Assembly (NCBI RefSeq): GCF_003885105.1
Contig: NZ_QWZQ01000023.1
Coordinates: 1 to 47,446, forward strand
From: Lactiplantibacillus garii
Lineage (GTDB): Bacteria; Bacillota; Bacilli; Lactobacillales; Lactobacillaceae
Length of the DNA: 47,446 nt
Reading direction: 5' to 3'
The position numbers were made by a program, and so were the translations under genes. The notes beneath the pieces were generated by a model. The model was not told where the DNA came from and did not search any database. It saw only the letters and a program-made list of their open reading frames with translations. Positions 23,395 through 33,300 of this stretch are shown here, piece after piece. Positions within the stretch are counted from its first letter, which is position 1. Each line of letters starts with the position of its first letter.

Positions 23395-25110
23395 TTAACG
23401 CGCGTCAAACTGGTTTGAAAACTTACTCAAAATTTCGTAACCGGCTTGTTTAACGTCATCCGCACTGTTGCTTTGGTTGGTGAACAGGATAATCCCCTGA
23501 CCATTAGTTTTAGTCAGCTGGACCCAGTTACCAACGTGGTTCTTGGCCAAAGTACCGTAAACCACCTTGATGTTTCCGTTGTGGCGGACGTACATGCCTC
23601 CCGAATAGCCATTCCCCGACCGCGTTTTAAGTCCGGTCAAATACTGGTAATCAGCGTAATTCAGGATCTTCCCATTTTGTAGGCCCCGCTCAAAGGTATA
23701 GTAATCATTGGGAGTGGTATACATATTGCCCGCCCCGATAATGTAGGATAGCAATTTATTATTCGGGTTAACCCCTTGTTGATAATTTTTATTATTAAAC
23801 TTATAACTGCGTGCCTTAACGTACTTATTGGAAACCGTATTCCACATATAAGTATGCTTCAAGCCCAGCGGTTTAATGATCCGCTTCTGTAAATTATATT
23901 CATACGATTTGCCGGTATAGGCCCGAATGATCCCCGCCAGCAAGATGTAGTTATCATTATTGTAATGGTAGGACTTGCTTGAAACACCGACCCGATTGAT
24001 GCGACTAACTGCCTGATTGACGGCCTGTTGCTCGCTTAACTGCCAGCCCGGTACCTTCTCAGAATTACTGTCCATAATCCCGGAAGTCTGGGTCAGCAAG
24101 TTCCCCACCGTAATATTGCGAGCGCCCGTCAAGTTCGGGTACCAACGACTGATGGCCGTATTTTGGCTCATCTTATGACTCGTTTTTTGCGACTCAGTAA
24201 TGAGCTGGACCATCATGGCCCCCGTCATGGCTTTCTGCAGCGAAGCCCCCTGATAAAGAACGTTAGATTTATTATTTAAAATACGGCGCCCATAATTCGC
24301 ATAGCCATAACCTTCCAAATCACGGTTATTTTGCTTGCCGTTAATCACCAATACCTTGCCGCGGAGGTGGTGGTTATTCATGATCTGCTTTATTTCCGTT
24401 GCCAAGTAAGTATTGATCAACGGCTTCTTGGGTGTCGTGTAACCGCGCCAAACCCAGCCTTTTGACTTGGCACTAGTAACGTAATAATAAACAGCATTTT
24501 TAACCGTCATTTGCTTAGTCACTTTAAACTTCGTAAATTTATTTAATTTATATTTACTAATGAAATTGGTATGCTTCCGAACCACCTTAAAGTTATAAAC
24601 TTTTTTATTACTAGTTTTTAATCGGTAAGCTGGTTGGACGTAGACCGTTTTTTTAATGGCTTTACGATTTCTAACGGCGTTTTTAGGTGTGTAAGCCTGC
24701 GTGTAACCACGCCAAACCCACCCCTTTTGGCCGGTCGTCGTGGTGAAATGGTAATAAACGGCGTTATCAATATTCATCCGGTGATCAACGTACATCACGT
24801 TTAATTGGTTGAGGCGGTACTTAGTCTTAAAATTAATCCGCTGATTACTACCCACGGTGCCATCAACAAGGTCGTAAGCCCGGTAAACCGTTGTCCGGTA
24901 GGCCGGTCTCACCTTAACGGCATCTTGACGTTTTTGATACTTGGACGTCGTGTGCTTGCCCACCGTTGTGGCAACCTGTGCACTGACTGGCCTGACAGCC
25001 ATGGCCTTTGCGTGTATCCCCAACTGACCAAAGGCGGTCGCTACCGTTACCAATCCGACTAACTTCACTACTGCTTTTTTCACTGTATTATTCTCTTTTA
25101 TAAAATTCAT
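23395..25110 (-). CDS. Secreted beta-lactamase-fold serine hydrolase with two SH3-like modules
   Basis: Exported class C beta-lactamase/DD-peptidase-fold protein, 571 residues. A signal peptide lies within residues 1-38. Two basic modules of about 80 residues follow (about 65-145 and 148-232), each starting TVY(R/V)xAYxL and ending AVYYxxT--GWVWRGYT; they look like the SH3/GW-like wall-binding repeats of lactobacilli. The catalytic domain spans about 240-560: SLQK (Ser290, Lys293), a YNND box near 382 as the YxN motif, and a His-Gly segment near the C-terminus. AGGGAGAAG precedes the ATG. Likely a wall-associated D,D-carboxypeptidase or esterase involved in peptidoglycan or teichoic-acid D-Ala turnover; the exact reaction cannot be read. 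Monocistronic. Confidence 0.87.
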   Translation of the reverse strand: MNFIKENNTVKKAVVKLVGLVTVATAFGQLGIHAKAMAVRPVSAQVATTVGKHTTSKYQKRQDAVKVRPAYRTTVYRAYDLVDGTVGSNQRINFKTKYRLNQLNVMYVDHRMNIDNAVYYHFTTTTGQKGWVWRGYTQAYTPKNAVRNRKAIKKTVYVQPAYRLKTSNKKVYNFKVVRKHTNFISKYKLNKFTKFKVTKQMTVKNAVYYYVTSAKSKGWVWRGYTTPKKPLINTYLATEIKQIMNNHHLRGKVLVINGKQNNRDLEGYGYANYGRRILNNKSNVLYQGASLQKAMTGAMMVQLITESQKTSHKMSQNTAISRWYPNLTGARNITVGNLLTQTSGIMDSNSEKVPGWQLSEQQAVNQAVSRINRVGVSSKSYHYNNDNYILLAGIIRAYTGKSYEYNLQKRIIKPLGLKHTYMWNTVSNKYVKARSYKFNNKNYQQGVNPNNKLLSYIIGAGNMYTTPNDYYTFERGLQNGKILNYADYQYLTGLKTRSGNGYSGGMYVRHNGNIKVVYGTLAKNHVGNWVQLTKTNGQGIILFTNQSNSADDVKQAGYEILSKFSNQFDAR

Positions 25111-25233
25111 AATCTTCTCCCTGAATCATTGTATATTTCAGGGAAAGGCTTATCAAGGTTAGCCAGAATAAAATAGTTGATTTTTGTAAATAATTTAGTT
25201 TGTTCCAGGACCTTTTCATTATTATTGTGACTT

Positions 25234-25273
25234 AAAAACCCACTATTGACAGTTTTTTTGCCAATAGTGGGTT
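25234..25273 (-). terminator. Terminator of the LPQTG protein gene
   Basis: AACCCACTATTG pairs with CAATAGTGGGTT (25262-25273); read on the minus strand it is followed by TTTTTAAG. It lies 10 bases past the stop codon. Confidence 0.8.
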
Positions 25274-25282
25274 AAATATAAA

Positions 25283-26995
25283 TTAACTTTTTTTACGTCG
25301 TGTGACAATCCCACCAATAAGCGCTAATAAGACCAATCCAATTACACCGATAATCATCAACGTTTGTTGCCGTTGTTCACCGGTCTGTGGTAGTTGTTCG
25401 GCTGGTTGCTTCGCATTAGTATTAGCAGTTTGCTGGTACGATTGCGGCGTCTGGTCACCTTTCGCCATTGCAAATAGTTGACCTAGCGTCGTTTTAGCTT
25501 GATTGACCACCGTAAATACGTCATTACCCGTAACGACATCCCCTCGTCCAGCCGTGATAGTTGGGCGGTGCGGCGTTGCCAAATTTGGCTTACCCGGAGT
25601 ATCCGGCATAGGAATCCCCGGAACTTCGGGTAACGTTGCTGGCTTGGAATCCGAGCCACTCGGTTTCAGTACATCGTTATGGTTAGTGGTTCCGGGTTTA
25701 CCTGAACCAGAATTACCAGCTTCTTCCGAATCAGCCATCTCAGTGACATCGGGTTTCGCTGGATCGGTCGTGCTTGGCTTCTCCGGTTCCGTTGGTGCTG
25801 GTTGACTTGGGACTTCCGGGTCAACTGGATTCGTCGTCCCCGGCTTTCCCGGTTCCGTTGGCGCCGGTTCACCTGGGACTTCCGGGTCAACTGGGTGCGT
25901 CGTCCCCGGCTTCTCCGGTTCCGTTGGTGCCGGTTCACCTGGGGCTTCCGGGTCAACCGGGTTCGTCGTCCCCGGCTTCTCCGGTTCCGTTGGTGTTGGT
26001 TCACCTGGGGCTTCCGGATCAACTGGACTCGTCGTTCCCGGCTCTTCCGGTTCAGGATCTTCCGGTTCGGGTTCGCCCGGTTCCGTCACGGGTGGCTCAG
26101 GTTCGTCAACGTCATCGCTACCTTCACGATGGATGCTGGTAGCAGCGTTAGCACTATTGCCGTTACTATCCGTATAGTGAATCGAATTACTAAACGTATC
26201 GGTATTATTGGGATTATCCGTTGTCGTCTGGTAAGTCAGATGCAGATTCGATTGGTAGGAGCCCTTAATTGTAAAATAAATTTCCGTCCCAGCGGTCTCG
26301 ACGCTGACCGGAACGTTATTGCCCAAGTCGTCAGTCAACTTAGCACTGTTCTCCACGTAAGTTTGATTAGAACTTAATTTATCAGTAAAATTTGGATCCA
26401 ATAACCGGTGACCGTTAGACGTCAAGTCAACCGACCAATTGATCTTTGTCTGGTCACTGACATCAGTCCAAGCGGCCGCCTTATGCAATTCAAGCGGAGC
26501 CGTTGGAGCCGGCGCGGGTGGCGGAGTCGGCAGCGTGGGCTTCGCCGGAACGTTCCCGTACACGTCAAAGTTTAAGTAACCTTTCCGACTTAGGGTCGCA
26601 ATTTGTAAAGCCCGGTTCAACGTCATGGTTCCGGTCGTTGCACCCTTGGCAATAAAGAAGGTTCCTAAAGAACCACCCAAATTACCAACAATGGGAAAAC
26701 TTTGGTCTTCCGTCACGTGAACGTTACTGGGTACGTAACACGTCATGGTATCCCCACTCCGAACTTTAGCTGAATCCGGAATTCGCCACTTATAATTGAC
26801 CGTGTAATGGTTGGCTTCCGGCAGCTGTTCAGTATGTGAATAAACCTTACCCTTGTCGTCTTTAATGATGGCACTATTGGCATCAAGACCAACGGCTTCA
26901 GTTACCTCACGAGCGTGACTAGTCAGGGGGGGACTAAAATTGATGAAAATAATCCCGGCAAATAGCAGGAGCACCCATTGCCAAATTTTCTGCAT
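25283..26995 (-). CDS. LPQTG-anchored surface protein with proline-rich 22-residue repeats
   Basis: Sortase-anchored wall protein of 570 residues. A signal peptide (WVLLLFAGIIFINF) is followed by an adhesive region (about 30-155) that resembles the N-terminal fold of collagen-binding-type adhesins (YTVNYKWRIPDSAKVRSGD). A proline-rich hinge and a second Ig-like domain follow (about 170-290). Residues about 292-425 are a Pro/Glu-rich stalk with four copies of a 22-residue unit (GTTNPVDPEAPGEPAPTEPEKP-type). The C-terminus is LPQTGEQ, a hydrophobic helix and RRKKS. GAGGAGG precedes the ATG. Monocistronic. Ligand unknown; the stalk should lift the head beyond the peptidoglycan. Confidence 0.9.
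   Translation of the reverse strand: MQKIWQWVLLLFAGIIFINFSPPLTSHAREVTEAVGLDANSAIIKDDKGKVYSHTEQLPEANHYTVNYKWRIPDSAKVRSGDTMTCYVPSNVHVTEDQSFPIVGNLGGSLGTFFIAKGATTGTMTLNRALQIATLSRKGYLNFDVYGNVPAKPTLPTPPPAPAPTAPLELHKAAAWTDVSDQTKINWSVDLTSNGHRLLDPNFTDKLSSNQTYVENSAKLTDDLGNNVPVSVETAGTEIYFTIKGSYQSNLHLTYQTTTDNPNNTDTFSNSIHYTDSNGNSANAATSIHREGSDDVDEPEPPVTEPGEPEPEDPEPEEPGTTSPVDPEAPGEPTPTEPEKPGTTNPVDPEAPGEPAPTEPEKPGTTHPVDPEVPGEPAPTEPGKPGTTNPVDPEVPSQPAPTEPEKPSTTDPAKPDVTEMADSEEAGNSGSGKPGTTNHNDVLKPSGSDSKPATLPEVPGIPMPDTPGKPNLATPHRPTITAGRGDVVTGNDVFTVVNQAKTTLGQLFAMAKGDQTPQSYQQTANTNAKQPAEQLPQTGEQRQQTLMIIGVIGLVLLALIGGIVTRRKKS
25775..26038. repeat. Four 66-bp tandem repeats inside the LPQTG protein gene
   Basis: The proline-rich stalk is coded by four consecutive 66-bp units (264 bases in total), differing by few substitutions (for example Ala/Val and Asn/His/Ser at fixed places). 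In-frame units can expand or contract by slippage without breaking the gene. Confidence 0.85.
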
Positions 26996-27327
26996 GCTGT
27001 TTCCTCCTCGATTAATTGTTCAGTTTTAAAGCAGCGAACACTAGATTACCATGTCTGTACACGCTATAAAAGGTTTATTTAATCGTTTGTAAATTGTCAA
27101 AATTAATTGTAAGCGTATTAGAATTATGGCCTTATCTTTAATATTTATGTTAATAATTCAAGAACCATCGCAATTTCCCACTTTTGCTTGCATTTGGAAT
27201 AGCGTGAATATTTATCAATAATATTCAATTAATAAATATAATCTGTGAAGAATCGAAACCCTAAAGGCCGTAAAAAAGGCTGGCGCGAGAATTTTCTCGT
27301 ACCAGCCTTAAACTAGCGATTTAAATT
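26996..27327. other. AT-rich intergenic region with ppsA terminator
   Basis: 332 bases. It should hold the promoter of the LPQTG protein gene; TTGACA (minus strand, near 27095) is present, but no good -10 box lies 17 bases from it. The right end holds the ppsA terminator. No coding signal seen. Confidence 0.5.
27272..27309 (-). terminator. Terminator of ppsA
   Basis: On the minus strand AAGGCTGG pairs with CCAGCCTT, with an inner CGAGAA/TTCTCG stem, followed by a T-run. It starts about 20 bases past the ppsA stop. Confidence 0.88.
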
Positions 27328-29730
27328 TTAATTCCAATCATAGTCGGTCGGATCTTGCAATCCACGGCCAGTCGCCTTATCAAGCATCAACCGTTGTTCA
27401 AAGTGGGCCACGTTACGCTTGGTTTCTTTGACCATGTCCGGGTTAACGGAAACGTAGTCAATCCCGCTTTGAATCAGGAAGTTCGTGAATTCTGGATATT
27501 CAGACGGGGCCTGCCCACAAATTGAAACGGTCTTCCCGTCCTTGTGCGCCGCCGTAATGAGGTGCCGAATGGCCCGTTTAACGGCTAAGTTACGTTCATC
27601 AAACAAGCTGGCCACCTTGTCGTTGTTCCGGTCACAACCGAGGATCAACATTGCCAAATCATTGGAGCCGATTGAGTAGCCATCAATGAATTGGTTAAAT
27701 TGGTCGGCTAAAATAATGTTTGACGGAATTTCTGCCATCATGTAAACCTTGAAGTCGGCGTTGCGGACGAGTCCCTCGTGACGCATGATGTCCGTTACCT
27801 TCTGGGCTTCATCGACGGTCCGAACAAACGGAATCATTACGTTCAGGTTTTTAAGTCCAAACTCGTTACGAACTTTTTTGACAGCGGCGAGTTCTAGCTT
27901 AAACGCGTTCACGTACTTCGGATCGTAATACCGGGAAGCCCCCCGCCAACCTAATAGATCAGCTGGTTCGTGTGGTTCGTACTTTTCGCCACCCTTAAGT
28001 TTGCGGTATTCGCTCGACTTAAAATCGGATAGCCGTAACACGACCGGCCGGGGTGCCATGGCCCGCGCAACTTTCGAAATTCCGTCGGCCAGCATGTCGA
28101 CCACTTTTTCAGGGTGCCCTTCTTCAATTAAGTAGAGCGGGTGTTCGTGGATGTAAGTCGTCCAAAGGAACTCTTCACGCATCAACCCAATGCCGTCAGC
28201 TGGTAAGGTGGCGTACTTTTCAGCTAATTCGGGATCACCTAAATTCATCATAACGCCCGTTGCGGTTGGCGCGAAGCTCTCGGCAGCGACGACTTGGGTC
28301 GCCGTGCCGGTTGCCGGGGCAGCCTTTTTCAAGATGCCTTCGACCTTACCTTGGTAAACCACCCCGTTTTTAGCGTCGACGGTGACCACGTCGCCCGTAT
28401 GCAAAACGTCGGTTGCCGCCACGTGCCGGCTTTCAGTCCCGACAATGCACGGAATCTGCATTTCCCGGGAAACGATGGCTGCGTGACAAGTCATCCCACC
28501 GTTGTTCGTCACAATGGCCGCCGCCTTCTTCATCGCGGGAACCCAGTCCGGTGACGTCATCAGGGTAACTAAAACCTCACCCTGTTTAAACTTATCAATG
28601 TCCTTGGGACTGTCAATCACGTGGACCACGCCACTGGCTAAACCCGGACTGGCCGGTAATCCCCGAACAACTACTTTAGCGTCAGCCGCGGCCACGCTCT
28701 TTTCGTCCTTTGCTTCCTTGCTGTCCGCCTTGTTACGCTGTGACCAAACGGTTTCTGGCCGGGCCTGAACGATCCATAACCGGTTGGTGTTCGTGTCCAA
28801 CGCGTATTCCATGTCCATGTAGCAGCCGTAGTGCTTTTCGATTTGTTTAGCGTAACCGGCTAATTCGATAACTTGACTATCGGTCAAGACTTGCTTTTCC
28901 TGTAGTTCGGCGGGCACGGCTTGTTCCTTAGTTCCGCCGTTTGCGACCCGCATTAACTCAACTGGTTGCTTAACCACGTTGCGTTCCACGATCTTCATGG
29001 AAGCTTTATCCACAACGAAGTGGTTCGGGGTCACTTTACCCAACACGATGTATTCGCCCAAACCACGAATCCCATCGATCACAATTTTCGAATCGTCACC
29101 GTTTGCGACGTTGACCGAGAACATGATCCCGGAAGCCTTTGAGAAGACCATCATTTGAACGGCCGCGGAAAGTGCAACCTTTTCGTACGGGAATTGTTGC
29201 TTATGACGGTAGTAGGTCGCCCGGTCGGTAAACAGCGAAGAGTAACACTGCTGAACCCGGTTAACCACGTCGGCGGCACCCTTAATATTCAAATAAGATT
29301 CTTGTTGGCCGGCAAACGACGCGTTTGGTAAGTCTTCAGCCGTGGCGGATGAACGAATGGCAACGAACGGATTGGCTTGGCCCACTTTATCCGCCAAATC
29401 GACATAGGCCTTTTGAATATCATTGGTCAAATCAGTTGGCATCGTGGCGCCCACGATCAGGTTCCGAATTTGCTCGCAAGTCGCGTGTAGTTCGTCGGAA
29501 TCTTCGTAGTCTTTAATTCCATTCAGCAACGCGTTAACTTTATCGTTTAACCCCGTTTCCTGCATAAAGTACCGGTACGCTCGGGCGGTGGTTGCAAAAC
29601 CGTAAGGAACCGGTACGTCCATTGACGAAGTCATTTCGCCGAGTGACGAAGACTTCCCACCAACTAAATTAACATCCTGACGATGTAATTCATTAAACCA
29701 TAAAACGTTTGCTGCATCACGACTACTCAT
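27328..29730 (-). CDS. ppsA: Phosphoenolpyruvate synthase
   Basis: Converts pyruvate, ATP and water to phosphoenolpyruvate, AMP and phosphate, the entry to gluconeogenesis. The 800-residue length matches the family. Domains in order are the N-terminal ATP-grasp (LVGGKSSSLGEM, FAVRSSATAEDLP-like IRSSATAEDLPNASFAGQQ), the phosphohistidine domain with His416 in GGMTCHAAIVSRE, and the C-terminal TIM barrel with VMIPFVRT and the catalytic Cys in SICGQAPSEYPEF. The ATG at 29730 has AAGGAGGT 7 bases upstream; an upstream extension of 13 codons in the same frame is rejected because that site lies within it. Monocistronic, with a cre site upstream, which fits repression when sugar is plentiful. All catalytic motifs intact. 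Confidence 0.96.
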   Translation of the reverse strand: MSSRDAANVLWFNELHRQDVNLVGGKSSSLGEMTSSMDVPVPYGFATTARAYRYFMQETGLNDKVNALLNGIKDYEDSDELHATCEQIRNLIVGATMPTDLTNDIQKAYVDLADKVGQANPFVAIRSSATAEDLPNASFAGQQESYLNIKGAADVVNRVQQCYSSLFTDRATYYRHKQQFPYEKVALSAAVQMMVFSKASGIMFSVNVANGDDSKIVIDGIRGLGEYIVLGKVTPNHFVVDKASMKIVERNVVKQPVELMRVANGGTKEQAVPAELQEKQVLTDSQVIELAGYAKQIEKHYGCYMDMEYALDTNTNRLWIVQARPETVWSQRNKADSKEAKDEKSVAAADAKVVVRGLPASPGLASGVVHVIDSPKDIDKFKQGEVLVTLMTSPDWVPAMKKAAAIVTNNGGMTCHAAIVSREMQIPCIVGTESRHVAATDVLHTGDVVTVDAKNGVVYQGKVEGILKKAAPATGTATQVVAAESFAPTATGVMMNLGDPELAEKYATLPADGIGLMREEFLWTTYIHEHPLYLIEEGHPEKVVDMLADGISKVARAMAPRPVVLRLSDFKSSEYRKLKGGEKYEPHEPADLLGWRGASRYYDPKYVNAFKLELAAVKKVRNEFGLKNLNVMIPFVRTVDEAQKVTDIMRHEGLVRNADFKVYMMAEIPSNIILADQFNQFIDGYSIGSNDLAMLILGCDRNNDKVASLFDERNLAVKRAIRHLITAAHKDGKTVSICGQAPSEYPEFTNFLIQSGIDYVSVNPDMVKETKRNVAHFEQRLMLDKATGRGLQDPTDYDWN

Positions 29731-30395
29731 GAGATTACCTCCTTGTAACTTAACATCAAATCCAGTCAAATAAATTCAAATTCAATCAAACCATGTCAAA
29801 ATTTGGAAGCGTTTTCATTTACAACTTCATTGTAGTTCAATTCTGCACAAAGTAAAACCTTATTTCAAAATATTATGGTTAAATTTTTTAACATATTGTT
29901 CTAATCATTTACCCATCAACTATTAATGGATAATCAATCTTTATTGCTGGTAATACCAATTTAGTTATAATTCACACAAACTATTCAATGCTATCATTTC
30001 AAATCCAATATTTTATTTTTAATCATAATTTGACTAACGTACCGGACCATCCTTTTTAGGCTATCCCCCACATTCGGATACGATTTACGCGCAAAACACG
30101 CTACGTTCCCACCGTTAGAATAATCTACCCTATCTAAAGAGTTCCTGACTAGCTGAATTTCACACCCCAATCCATTTGACTAACCCCGTTCAGAATATCC
30201 CTGGTTATTGATTTACTCATACTACCGTTTCAAAAAAGTAAACATCATTTGATAATTAAGGTATAATACAAATTGTATTAAAAAATAATTAAGTGCACAA
30301 CTTGTTTATAATCTTAGGCTTTACAACTGCCATTGACTCCGTCGCCTGGTGACTACGCATTTCTCTTTGGAAGTTGACATTCAGGGGGGTTAATC
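29731..30395. other. Long AT-rich divergent intergenic region
   Basis: 665 bases between divergent ppsA and the 1731-residue adhesin gene. It holds the ppsA promoter and cre site on the left. Upstream of the adhesin is an AT-rich stretch (30230-30300) likely to contain its promoter, without a clear -35/-10 pair. A 61-codon frame without a start (minus strand, 29994-30179) is not supported as a gene. Confidence 0.5.
29771..29817 (-). promoter_or_regulatory. ppsA promoter with a strong cre site
   Basis: The minus-strand sequence TGAAAACGCTTCCA (29804-29817) matches the CcpA consensus TGWAANCGNTNWCA at 13 of 14 places. Directly downstream are TTGACA (29794-29799), 17 bases, and a weak -10 AATTTA (29771-29776). 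CcpA binding just upstream of the -35 box would control ppsA by carbon supply; whether it represses or activates cannot be told from position alone, but repression fits gluconeogenesis. Confidence 0.7.
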
Positions 30396-33300
30396 ATGAT
30401 TCACACGGAACCAAAAACACGCTTTAAAATGTACAGAACACACAAAGGCTGGCTGATTGCTGGCATTACTGTAACCAGCATGGGGCTATTTATATCATCA
30501 CCACACAAAGACACACTCGCCCAAGCTAGTGAAACGTCTACACCGGCAACTACAACTTCAAGTAGTGCCACCGTAACAGCTAACAAAACGGTCACGCTCC
30601 CAGCAACGTCCAGCCATCCAAAGACCACGGAACCAACCACACCGGCAACGACCGCTACGTCAACTCAAGATTCATCAGCACCAACAACTACGGTAACCGG
30701 CAAAACCACCGGAACGACAACCAATGGCACCGGTGTGACCCATCACGAGCAACCAGCTCCGACGACCGCTTCCACGGCCACCCCGGCACCAACGGAAAAA
30801 TCTACAAGCGCCCCGCTATCGCCCAACACTGCGCCAGAGCAGCCACAAGCAAGCCGTTCAGTAGCACCGGCTAGTTCAGCGCCATCGCCTTCCAGTTTCC
30901 CAAGCTCGCAAGAAAACACGCGTCCTCATTCGACAACGACCATCCAGCCAACCGCTTTAAAAACGCCTTACGCGGCGGCCGTTCCCGAAAGCACACCGGT
31001 TCAGACCGGGATCAACGTTACAGATCCTAGTAAGTTAACTAACCAAATTAAAGGGCAATCAGCCTTTAATGTCTCTAAAACGAATCAGTTGCAGTACACC
31101 TACGATCACACCGATGCTAACGGGGTTAGCTCGGACTTACGTGTCATTGATGGTTACAATTCTAAACACCAAGTCCAGGGTACGGGAGCATGGTTAGGCG
31201 AAACTTATGCAACTAAGATTGCGGCGGATGCTAAGGGCTACGATTATGATTCTCCCTTCACTTCCCCGCAACTCTACATCGACGAATGGCTCCCAGATTC
31301 AGGTCTGCAATACTTTATTTGGCAAAATAACTTTGCTTCGAAGTACGCGACCTTTGCTGATTTTCGAAATAACTTTACCAAGGCGGACCTTGCAACCGTT
31401 ACTGACATCACGACTACCGAAGCCCAGCAAGCAACAACTGCCAATGGCACCACTCCAACTCAGTATTATTACGCCCTGATGTCGATGAAGTCCCTCGAAG
31501 GGCTCCAAAACGCGACTAGTTTGGAGACCCTCTACCCCAACGTGAGTGTTAGTAGCGCGCTTTTTGGGACACCCATGAAAAACGGAAATTTGTGGGATAT
31601 TCGGGCCCTAAAGGATATCCAGACACTCAAAAGCGTCGACATTGCACTTTTCTCTATAAGCGATATTTCTGCTTTGGGTCACAAACCAAACCTGACTCAC
31701 GTTGGACTACCCTATAACCAGATTGCAAATATTTCCCCGTTAGCTACCGACACCAACCTTGATATTAAAGCCAATGCCGAGTTATCCCAACAGCATATTT
31801 TACTGGCACCGATTACGCTAAATACCAAACTGGAAAGTGGTAAAAATAGTGCTGACGGAGGTGTTTACGCGTACACAACCCCGTCATTTATCGTCAAGGA
31901 TCTTAAAGCTGACAACCTCCCGATTCGTGGCTTTGATAACGCTGAACACCAATTATACCCAACTCTGTACCCGTCTAGTTCCGATACCGGCAACGCTAAC
32001 AGTAACACCCTAACTTGGTATAACTTGTTAAATAACTCCAAGAGTCAAAACTACGGCAGTTTATCAACAACTTGGGCGGATACCAACAGCAGCTTTGCCG
32101 GCTACATTATCCAACCATACGATTTAGCCGAAAACACTAGTGAACTGGTGGTTAACGTTCAGTTGCTGCAAGCTAACGGGCAACAACTGAATCTCGGCCC
32201 CGCCACCGTTATCTCTGGTCAAATTGGTGATACGGTCAACGTTCAAAAGAACGCCACCGTCATGACGTTACTTAATCAACAGCTCAGTGACGGCTATCAA
32301 TTTTCTGGCCTGATTCTTGACGGGACTGGTCTGTATTCCGATTACATTGCCGGTAACGGTAAGGCTAACGCTCAAGCTAGTTGGTCCACCACGCTGGAAA
32401 AGGAAACTAAAAACTGGACGATTCTCTTTTACAAAGATGTTTTACCATGGAACTTGACCGTTCAGTACGGTTCGATGAATACCGACGGCCAGTTTGTGGC
32501 CATCACCGATCCAAACAGCGCGGATGCTACCTACACCGGTACTTCCGACGCTACCTTAGTACTCAGTGACTACGACCGTGACTTTCCGAACTACGTTTTA
32601 CAAAAAGTTGAAACTAGCGCGGACAATGTTAGTTGGCGTGATATTAGCCAAGACGTTAACGTTCCATTTGACAACAGTAAGCAAACCGTTCGTTTTGTTT
32701 ACGTTCAGGCCCACCGCGCGACGGTTACCGTTAAAGACCTCACAACTGGCAAAACGTTACAAACACTTGATTACCAAACTAATCCAGAGTTACGGGGCGC
32801 CATCGGGACAACCAGTACGTTTGACGCCACCGCTTTAATTAAAGCGTACTTAGCTAAGGGCTACCGCTTAGTCCAAGACGGGACCAAAAACGCGGACGGT
32901 TCCAGTACCATTATTTTTGATCAAGCTAATCAAAATTATGACATCACGCTGGCCCACAACTTTGTTTTAGCGCCAAAGACAGTTAGTGAAACGATCCGTT
33001 ATCAAGACCAAACCGGAACCCTGGTAGCAACTAACCACGTCCAAACCATTAACTTTACAACCACAACCGATCAAGTTACCGGTAACATGGTCATTTACGT
33101 TAACCATAACGCCACTGCCGACTTAGCATTAGACCAAACGGGACAACCAACTGATGCCAGCTGGACCGTTTATGTGGCCGGTAAACCGGTCCAATTTGCC
33201 ACCGTAAACCACCCGCACGTAACCAACTTACACGTAATTGCCACGTCGGCGGATCCGAGTGACCTGACCGCAATCATCGGCCCAACCGTTACTAACGCCA

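Noticed and set aside
25775-26038. Regular repeats that could suggest a CRISPR array
   Set aside because: Units are contiguous, in frame with the surface protein and have no unique spacers.
25503-26377. Long Arg-rich and Pro-rich ORFs on both strands opposite or out of frame with the LPQTG gene
   Set aside because: They arise from the GC-rich 66-bp tandem repeats read in other frames, with no start signals.
29994-30179. 61-codon open frame on the minus strand faintly like an IS256 transposase piece (IQLVRNSLDRV)
   Set aside because: It has no start and no ribosome site, the likeness covers about ten residues only, and such a length is not rare by chance.
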